This document shows positions 59,601 to 64,000 of a DNA stretch of 64,000 nt, in pieces. Below the pieces are notes generated by a model that saw nothing but the letters and a program-made list of their open reading frames with translations, did not search any database and had not been told where the DNA came from. A program made the position numbers and the translations under genes. The stretch's first letter is position 1; each line of letters opens with the position of its first letter. This DNA is from Candidula unifasciata (lineage: Eukaryota; Mollusca; Gastropoda; Stylommatophora; Geomitridae): positions 62,001-126,000 of the forward strand of contig CAJHNH020001132.1 in the NCBI GenBank assembly GCA_905116865.2, read 5' to 3'.

Positions 59601-61440
59601 TGCCTTTAGCCTTGGGTGGAAGCTCCAACAGGGGGACTGGCAAGCACAGCTTTTCTTATCCAGCAGCTTCTGCTGCAAACTATTGGTGTTACCTTTCGTT
59701 TAAAGTTAACAAAACAGACGGAGAAGGGGTCATGCTGCATGTGCAACACATGGTTTCTACAATACTGGCCAGGTTTTGTGCTGTCGACAGGAAGAACTTC
59801 TTACCTGGCCTTTATTGCTGTCACCAAGGGCTGCGACTCTCATGCTTCATGTAGCACAGTGGAACTCTCTGTGTTGATTCCTAATTCAGCATTCAACATG
59901 TCACATTTTGGCATTGCTATGACTGTTTAGTTTAGTCCTTCGATGCAGCAGCCACTGCAAGGTACCTCTGCTGGATGTTTCCTTGAGAAGTTGGTTATCG
60001 TACTTTTTATCTCAACATTGTAGACGGCACCAGCGTGCTTCACCAAAGTTCAGTCCGAGATCATGCAACTGTGTTAGCATCAGAGGTGTACTACTTTCTG
60101 CCAGTCTAGTATAGTGTGATGAAATCTACTCTCTTGTGCATTTTCCTGCATGCAGTGGTGCAGTAGTTGCTAGCACTTATTCATGACCTTTCACTCCGAC
60201 ATGTCCAGCTGTGTAGATCCAGGTGAGGGAGGTTAAGTGTGACTTCTGAATGCCGTCTATCTATTGAGAGCAAATGTTGCCTGTTGTTATTTCCTGAAGG
60301 ATTTGCATGGAATCTATCACTTACTGTGTGGCTGGCTATTCTCCTGCCGATATGAGTGGACTGTCAGCAGCTGTTATCCCTGTGGCCATGCTTGACTTAG
60401 ATGCCTGGAGTTGCTCATCCTTTGTGCTGTGTATGCTTTTGCCGACCTTGGCCAGTATTTCATGTGCACATCAGTGTAGATAGTGATGATTTCTGGGCAT
60501 GAATACTGATCTGTCCTGCCCATTCCTCAGTGTCAGTGTAATGGTGATGTTATTTGTGACTTATTGATTGCATGTCATGTTTACCGTTGAGATGTTATGT
60601 CCTTCTCTGAGGTCATGATTCAGTGATCTTCAGGATACTCTCCTGCGACATTGAAGGCACAAGGGATGTAACTATGATCAGTTAACTCTTGATAACCAGT
60701 TGCAACTCTTGCTCAACAAAAGAGTTGCCCACTTCAGACAGCTGCATTATTTATTTACCACCACATTTTTTTCTTTTTTAAACTGGGACTATCTGTCTGA
60801 CAGACATAAGACACTGCAGTTTCTTGTCTGCTGTCTATATGACACACGTAAGATACTACAGTGTCTTGTCTGCTGTCTGTCTCACAGACATGAGACACTA
60901 GTGTCTAGTCAGCTGTCTAGTCTATCTGACAAACATAAGACGCTACAGTTTCTTGTCTGCTGTCTATCTGACAAACATAAGACACTACAGTTTCTTGTCT
61001 GCTGTCTATCTGACAAACATAAGACACTACAGTGTCTTGTCTGCTGTCTATCTGACAAACATAAGACACTACAGTGTCTTGTCTGCTGTCTGTCTGACAG
61101 GCGTTAAGAAATTACAGCATCTTATCATTCTAAACACTTTATAACAGACAGAAATCAAATGTGCAGCAGACTTCACTGGTGATAATTCATTGAGATTTTG
61201 GTCTTTTACAGGCGATTTCTCTTCCAGGCCTTGTTGAAATCTGATTGGCTGGGGTCAAAGCTGCAGAAACACTCATCCAACGGGCATGTCGAACATGCAC
61301 AAACCAAGGACCCGGATGCTCTCAAGTCTTTCTATGTCTCACAGGAAATTGAAAATGTGACAAAGAAAGAGCTTTGTAACTCTGATGGCTATCAACAAGT
61401 ACTTGCACAGAAATATGTACACTGGCTGCAGACACTTTAA
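35090..61440 (+). CDS. PTAR1: protein prenyltransferase alpha-subunit repeat-containing protein 1, complete, 7 exons
   Basis: PTAR1 is an alpha-subunit-like helical-repeat protein. In mammals it is described as partnering RABGGTB in geranylgeranylation of the SNARE YKT6. Joining 35090-35157, 38561-38730, 40326-40401, 44253-44357, 45876-46185, 57296-57522 and 61212-61440 gives 1185 nt, or 394 aa plus stop, close to the roughly 400 aa of the human protein. PFTA-type repeats are visible: FNPEVYTAWNIRKEL, HPNSSETFVHRRWLF, YPCNYHSWSHRVWLM, ISDHSGFHYRQFLL and FPGHETLWYHRRFLF. SDHSGFHYRQFLL is identical to the human block as I remember it. The second repeat has Phe where the usual Trp precedes HRR. 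Exon 5 carries a Ser/Asn/Pro-rich linker (SSNSANNSPCTATPAVNNG) between repeats. All introns are GT-AG. Confidence 0.95.
35158..35679. other. PTAR1 intron 1, unique part
   Basis: No exon, RNA or repeat recognised between the exon 1 donor and the left target duplication of the DNA transposon at 35680. Confidence 0.4.
35688..36423. mobile_element. 736-bp DNA transposon with long inverted repeats and 8-bp TSD
   Basis: Ends are GGCTCTCCTCCGAACTTC (35688) and its exact inverse at 36423. The inverted repeats continue about 87 bp with roughly 80-85% identity by eye (GGCCAAACAAATATC.TAACAG, GCCTCAGTCCT.TTA) and more weakly to about 125 bp (CGGCAAAACT). Flanked on both sides by CAGGATTC (35680-35687 and 36424-36431), a perfect 8-bp target duplication as made by hAT- or P-type transposases. 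No transposase frame; the largest internal frame is 103 codons, of unknown identity. Non-autonomous element in PTAR1 intron 1. Confidence 0.9.
36663..36830 (+). mobile_element. tRNA-derived SINE, family 1, with intact head
   Basis: A-box-like GGTAGCACACTGGCTAACGT and B-box-like GTTTGAATCC are spaced as in a tRNA (36672-36730). Then come an A-rich link and the family palindrome ACCAGGAAAAATCCTGG (36781-36797). This copy links the tRNA head to the body seen at 10290-10475. Confidence 0.7.
36835..38075. repeat. 56-58-bp minisatellite, about 21 copies
   Basis: Unit contains ACAGGACAATCACAATTTTG and GCCCTGTCAACCACCCTGCC. Left copies have GTTTGCCTGTCAGAAT, central ones GTTGCCTCTAAGAAT and right ones GTTTGCCTTCAAGAAT, a clear left-to-right gradient of subtypes. 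PTAR1 intron 1. Confidence 0.95.
38220..38412. repeat. 43-bp minisatellite, about 4.5 copies
   Basis: Unit contains GGTAAGTTTTGTAGATGGAA and TATGATGGCATGCACGTCAC. Each copy carries a donor-like GGTAAGTTT, 150-340 bp upstream of PTAR1 exon 2. Possible decoy 5' splice sites. Confidence 0.88.
38561..38730 (+). CDS. PTAR1: PTAR1 exon 2
   Basis: 170 nt. Acceptor ACTTGCAG|AGATGAA, donor TTACAG|GTAGTA. Encodes DEYDMLPVLEPKHNKSPFIL and HKLGVEAWAVKILVKYASQR, aligning with the human NRSPIVLVENKLGVESWCVKF region. Confidence 0.95.
38822..38845. repeat. poly-C tract
   Basis: About 22 consecutive cytosines (38824-38844) just downstream of PTAR1 exon 2. Length is likely to be uncertain in the assembly. 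Confidence 0.9.
38965..39465. repeat. 28-bp minisatellite, about 18 copies
   Basis: Unit TGATGTTCTCATCATTTCTG + TCTGTCCA, very homogeneous with a few GATGATCTC and CATGTTG variants. PTAR1 intron 2. Confidence 0.95.
39466..40325. other. PTAR1 intron 2, remainder; possible SINE
   Basis: Contains a tRNA-like GATTCGATACC (about 39816) followed by ATTATGGGTCAAACAAGAAT and CATAAGAGTCGACTAA (39890-39950), which resemble SINE modules; the assignment is weak. No further PTAR1 exon is needed, because exons 2 and 3 join in frame. Confidence 0.4.
40326..40401 (+). CDS. PTAR1: PTAR1 exon 3
   Basis: 76 nt. Acceptor TCCAACAG|ATCCTC, donor ATATCAG|GTAATC. Encodes DPLEVSHLSRAMLLFNPEVY and TAWNI, the first PFTA repeat (human LLLNPDFTTAWNVRKEL). 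Confidence 0.94.
40575..41535. repeat. about 40-bp minisatellite with embedded (CT)n, about 23 copies
   Basis: Unit contains GGAGGCTGGTTCCTTGCCTC and ACACATGTCACTCTCTCTCT. The CT stretch varies between copies from about 8 to over 50 bp (longest 41345-41392), so minisatellite and microsatellite mutation act together. PTAR1 intron 3. Confidence 0.95.
41835..42250 (-). mobile_element. LINE C-terminal fragment
   Basis: Minus-strand frames give SWNVSEHIKRIWKQQRG and then RDDAGWAETMAWRYIKRAVL-type text (frame-broken). These resemble the GR.R...L.GL..W......A.DR..WR tail of animal LINEs, ending in a GATGATGATGA simple tail at 41838-41848. PTAR1 intron 3. Confidence 0.55.
42455..42645. repeat. 18-bp minisatellite, about 10 copies
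   Basis: Unit GACCACAGAATCTGCACT, the same monomer as in the array at 43125-44060, separated by about 480 bp of non-repeat sequence. Confidence 0.92.
42646..43124. other. unique spacer between two related arrays
   Basis: No exon or recognised repeat. It splits the 18-bp family into two arrays, either by insertion or by array duplication. I see no clear terminal repeats at its edges. Confidence 0.45.
43125..44060. repeat. 54-bp higher-order minisatellite (3 x 18 bp), about 17 copies
   Basis: Three 18-bp monomers alternate: ACAGAATCTGCACTGACC (or TACTGACA), ACAGAATCTGTACTAACC and ACATAATCTGTTCTGACA. They form a 54-bp higher-order unit ending about 190 bp upstream of PTAR1 exon 4. Confidence 0.95.
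44253..44357 (+). CDS. PTAR1: PTAR1 exon 4
   Basis: 105 nt. Acceptor ATTTCAG|GAAGG, donor CACAG|GTAAGG. Encodes RKELVESGYLSVTEDLSFGA and LILSRHPNSSETFVHR, the second PFTA repeat. Confidence 0.95.
44620..44676. repeat. (CT)n microsatellite
   Basis: Uninterrupted CT run of about 54 bp followed by degenerate CTGTCT repeats to about 44750. PTAR1 intron 4. Confidence 0.95.
44790..45372. repeat. 40-bp minisatellite, about 14.5 copies
   Basis: Unit contains GCCTGAATCAGCACAGCTCA and TGAGAACTAAGTACAGTTAG. ATAAGGACTAAGTAGAG variants dominate the right half. PTAR1 intron 4. Confidence 0.95.
45455..45875 (+). repeat. 32-bp minisatellite made of repeated 3' splice sites, 13 copies
   Basis: Unit ATTATACATTGTTACCTTGT + GTGATGTTGCAG. 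Copies are nearly identical. The last copy ends exactly at the PTAR1 exon 5 acceptor (GATGTTGCAG|GCGC), and every upstream copy carries the same TTGCAG, usually followed by A. The array therefore consists of tandem acceptor sites. Confidence 0.97.
45876..46185 (+). CDS. PTAR1: PTAR1 exon 5
   Basis: 310 nt. Acceptor GTTGCAG|GCGCTGG, donor CTGGAG|GTAAAC. Encodes RWLFRQLLDTCLSSN, a polar linker, then LSHAHRELRLCSQTAEKYPC and NYHSWSHRVWLMQQC, the third PFTA repeat (human YPSNYNAWSHRIWVLQHL). Its acceptor is the last of 13 tandem TTGCAG copies. Confidence 0.95.
46475..47115. repeat. 32-bp minisatellite, about 19 copies
   Basis: Unit GAGGTTCACATATTTCACCA + CAGATAATCAAT. A block of about 160 bp containing the aberrant CACAAATTTCACCACATATA is duplicated (46690 and 46900). 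PTAR1 intron 5. Confidence 0.93.
47330..48182. repeat. 57-bp minisatellite, about 15 copies
   Basis: Unit contains CACATAGAAAACAGTGTATG, TGATGTACAGTTCATAATTC and CAACCATTCATACATG. As 57 is divisible by three it yields open frames on both strands (up to 278 codons), which are not genes. An A run lies just before it at 47178-47200. PTAR1 intron 5. Confidence 0.95.
48335..57085. repeat. 23-bp satellite, about 380 copies (8.75 kb)
   Basis: Monomer TCACATAGTTTAGATTGAAC+ATG. Main subtypes are AGTTTAG versus GGTTCAG, CACATGG versus CACTTGG, and GAACATG versus GAGCATG. The left edge (48340-48590) has a 69-bp higher-order repeat of three diverged monomers (GTCGCATAGTTTCGG, GGCACATAGTTTAG, AAGTCGCATAG). 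Subtypes form local domains, for example nearly pure AGTTTAG at 50580-50930. Right-end copies degenerate (AGAATGAAC). It occupies most of PTAR1 intron 5. Confidence 0.98.
57296..57522 (+). CDS. PTAR1: PTAR1 exon 6
   Basis: 227 nt. Acceptor CTGACAG|GTGCTG, donor CACAG|GTCAGT. Encodes VLVSELKATESWVCQHISDH, SGFHYRQFLLTELHQRRAKL and LLHSFPGHETLWYHR, covering the fourth repeat and the start of the fifth. Confidence 0.96.
57661..59600 (-). mobile_element. LINE E: RT plus RNase H, internally deleted
   Basis: Minus-strand frames give RT entry (LKKLKPRKSPGLDKIPNEML, WRNACIVPILKTNKSPDEK), then directly MSIGIHGRLYNWVKYFLIDR, (P)QGSSLSCTLFLIFINDL and LYTDDLAIW, thumb HPTYLGVTLDRQLSLKNHI, and RNase H WIHVYTDGSAFNATIKAGYG, SNYEAEIIALETA, IFTDSMSAL. 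The stretch between motif 2 and the IHGR block, including the motif A aspartate, is missing. There is a frameshift before QGSS, and the catalytic box is YTDD instead of YADD. RNase H stops after its third catalytic block. No endonuclease seen. PTAR1 intron 6. Confidence 0.88.
57986..58093. repeat. 21-bp in-frame tandem repeat inside LINE E
   Basis: Five copies of GATGAGTTCATAAGGGTGAT+T (first copy slightly diverged) encode a repeated NSSITLM on the minus strand, just before the RNase H YTDGS block. A newly formed minisatellite within a transposon. Confidence 0.92.
59601..59939. other. intronic stretch, no feature recognised
   Basis: PTAR1 intron 6. Two plus-strand frames of 84 and 104 codons (59600-59930) overlap in different registers. 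No domain is recognised, and splice sites or similarity to PTAR1 are lacking. Confidence 0.4.
59940..60560 (-). mobile_element. LINE fragment: RNase H and tail
   Basis: Minus-strand text VIDSMQILQEITTGN (RNase H DS block), LTWIYTAGHVGVKGHE (terminal H.GV.G.E block) and LMLTQLHDLGLNFGEARW (tail) matches the tails at 3735-3935 and 31870-32100. Several stops. PTAR1 intron 6. Confidence 0.7.
60785..61112. repeat. 42-bp minisatellite, about 7 copies
   Basis: Unit contains ATCTGACAAACATAAGACAC and TACAGTGTCTTGTCTGCTGT. The left copies are more divergent. It ends about 100 bp before PTAR1 exon 7. Confidence 0.92.
61212..61440 (+). CDS. PTAR1: PTAR1 exon 7 (last, with stop)
   Basis: 229 nt including TAA. 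Acceptor CTTTTACAG|GCGATTT. Encodes RFLFQALLKSDWLGSKLQKH, a polar segment, then FYVSQEIENVTKKELCNSDG and QVLAQKYVHWLQTL. The end corresponds to human RFASAYRKWLVTLSQ. Confidence 0.95.
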
Positions 61441-61997
61441 GAACATGTCAGATATTTCGACCTCAACCAGCAATCGCCACATGAAGTTGCCATATAAATA
61501 TTTAGCAAGTGTGGGCTGTTTTTAACTACACAAATTCGGAATCTGTTCTATTTATTTGTTTGGATTTTCTGGTCTGTTCTGTGGGTGTATTTTTAAAACA
61601 AATTTTTATTTACTCTCCACCAACCAGCTTGTGGTGTATTGACTAGTGGGTCTCACTGACTCTGCTCATTACGTTTGTGAAGTGCCGAATCAGACTTCTC
61701 AGCACAACATATAAGACTGTCCAGATTTTGCTAGAAGGATAGAACAAATCTGGCCGGAGGAAATAACCTTTCTAGACAAAGGCAAACTGGTGAAAACTTG
61801 CAGCACGCTATCCCATGTGTGGCTGGTGCAGAACAGACACACAGCAGTTGTCTGGAGGCTGAAGAAGCTGCTTTGACCATGAGATGGTTAGACAGTGAGT
61901 TGCTTCGTGTAAAAAGTGCCTGTTTCTACACCTATACGTGTATTAGGCATTCAAGGCTAGACCTAAATTTTATAGATCAGTTGGCACACTGTTGGTG
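61441..61997 (+). other. PTAR1: PTAR1 3' UTR and downstream flank
   Basis: No further exon seen. No canonical AATAAA was found close to the stop; ATATAAATAT at 61491-61500 and A/T-rich text near 61590-61610 are weak candidates. The true 3' end is unknown and could lie within or beyond the following array. Confidence 0.4.
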
Positions 61998-64000
61998 GTA
62001 CCTGATGGTATAAGGCTGTGAATCTGTGTTCTGTACATTACCTGATGATGTAAGACTAAGTACAGGTGTTCTGTACATTACCTGATGGTGTAAGACTAAG
62101 TACAGGTGTTCTATACATTACCTGATGGTGTGAGACTAAGTACAGGTGTTCTATACATTACCTGATGGTGTAAGACTAAGTACAGGTGTTCTATACATTA
62201 CCTGATGATGTGAGACTAAGTACAGGTGTTCTATACATTACCTGATGATGTAAGACTAAGTACAGGTGTTCTATACATTACCTGATGGTGTGAGACTAAG
62301 TACAGGTGTTCTATACATTACCTGATGATGTAAGACTAAGTACAGGTGTTCTATACATTACCTGATGGTGTAAGACTAAGTACAGGTGTTCTATACATTA
62401 CCTGATGATGTAAGACTAAGTACAGGTGTTCTATACATTACCTGATGGTGTAAGACTAAGTACAAGTGTTCTATACATTACCTGATGGTGTAAGACTAAG
62501 TACAGGTGTTCTATACATTACCTGATGGTGTAAGACTAAGTACAGGTGTTCTATACATTACCTGATGATGTGAGACTAAGTACAGGTGTTCTATACATTA
62601 CCTGATGATGTAAGACTAAGTACAGGTGTTCTATACATTACCTGATGGTGTGAGACTAAGTACAGGTGTTCTATACATTACCTGATGGTGTGAGACTAAG
62701 TACAGGTGTTCTATACATTACCTGATGATGTGAGACTAAGTACAGGTGTTCTATACATTACCTGATGGTGTGAGACTAAGTACAGGTGTTCTATACATTA
62801 CCTGATGATGTAAGACTAAGTACAGGTGTTCTATACATTACCTGATGATGTAAGACTAAGTACAGGTGTTCTATACATTACCTGATTGTGTGAGACTAAG
62901 TACAAGTGTTCTATACATTACCTGATGATGTAAGACTAAGTACAGGTGTTCTATACATTACCTGATGGTGTAAGACTAAGTACAGGTGTTCTATACATTA
63001 CCTGATGGTGTGAGACTAAGTACAGGTGTTCTATACATTACCTGATGGTGTGAGACTAAGTACAGGTGTTCTATACATTACCTGATGATGTGAGACTAAG
63101 TACAAGTGTTCTATACATTACCTGATGGTGTAAGACTAAGTACAGGTGTTCTATACATTACCTGATGATGTAAGACTAAGTACAGGTGTTCTATACATTA
63201 CCTGATGGTGTAAGACTAAGTACAGGAGTTCTATACATTACCTGATGATGTAAGACTAAGTACAGGTGTTCTATACATTACCTGATGGTGTAAGACTAAG
63301 TACAGGTGTTCTATACATTACCTGATGGTGTAAGACTAAGTACAAGTGTTCTATACATTACCTGATGATGTAAGACTAAGTACAGGTGTTCTATACATTA
63401 CCTGATGATGTAAGACTAAGTACAGGTGTTCTATACATTACCTGATGATGTAAGACTAAGTACAGGTGTTCTATACATTACCTGATGATGTAAGACTAAG
63501 TACAGGTGTTCTATACATTACCTGATGATGTAAGACTAAGTACAGGTGTTCTATACATTACCTGATGGTGTGAGACTAAGTACAGGTGTTCTATACATTA
63601 CCTGATGATGTAAGACTAAGTACAGGTGTTCTATACATTACCTGATGGTGTAAGACTAAGTACAGGTGTTCTATACATTACCTGATGATGTAAGACTAAG
63701 TACAGGTGTTCTATACATTACCTGATGATGTAAGACTAAGTACAGGTGTTCTATACATTACCTGATGGTGTGAGACTAAGTACAGGTGTTCTATACATTA
63801 CCTGATGGTGTGAGACTAAGTACAGGTGTTCTATACATTACCTGATGGTGTAAGACTAAGTACAGGTGTTCTATACATTACCTGATGGTGTAAGACTAAG
63901 TACAGGTGTTCTATACATTACCTGATGATGTAAGACTAAGTACAGGTGTTCTATACATTACCTGATGGTGTGAGACTAAGTACAGGTGTTCTATACATTA
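61998..64000. repeat. 40-bp minisatellite, at least 49 copies, runs off the window
   Basis: Unit CTGATGGTGTAAGACTAAGT + ACAGGTGTTCTATACATTAC, strictly 40 bp, so copies keep register with only four common variable positions (GATGGTG/GATGATG, TAAGAC/GAGAC, CAGG/CAAG). Begins about 560 bp after the PTAR1 stop codon. Confidence 0.97.

Overview
The window is animal nuclear DNA, most likely from a mollusc (possibly a gastropod). It holds two split genes with conventional splice sites, many decayed LINE retrotransposons and tRNA-derived SINEs, and no bacterial-style gene packing. The phylum is an inference from the character of the repeats and from gene divergence relative to human; no species is claimed.

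Only two host genes are supported. On the minus strand, positions 19972 down to 1235 carry the first six coding exons (196 codons) of N-acetyl-D-glucosamine kinase (NAGK); the remaining exons lie beyond the left edge. On the plus strand, positions 35090-61440 carry a complete seven-exon gene (394 aa) for the PTAR1-type protein prenyltransferase alpha-subunit repeat protein. The genes are divergent, head to head, about 15 kb apart. All exon junctions keep frame and fit the human proteins as I know them. All introns in view are GT-AG except NAGK intron 6, which appears to use a GC donor.

Roughly half of the window (my sum of array spans is about 32 kb) is tandem minisatellite or satellite DNA. 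Nearly every intron holds its own unrelated array, with units of 15-57 bp. The largest are about 160 copies of a 24-mer (10530-14376), about 380 copies of a 23-mer (48335-57085) and at least 49 copies of a 40-mer running off the right edge. Two arrays start exactly at a splice site of the neighbouring exon and have multiplied that splice-site sequence.

The 15 kb between the genes (20-35 kb) is a transposon graveyard: a piggyBac-like element inside a pogo/Tigger-like element, two SINEs, a 3.3 kb LINE inserted into an opposite LINE with an 11-bp target duplication, and several LINE ends reaching to about 115 bp before the PTAR1 start codon. PTAR1 intron 1 holds a 736-bp inverted-repeat DNA transposon with a perfect 8-bp target duplication. 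All transposon reading frames seen are broken. The many long open frames in the arrays, including over 1,300 codons in several frames, are by-products of unit lengths divisible by three.
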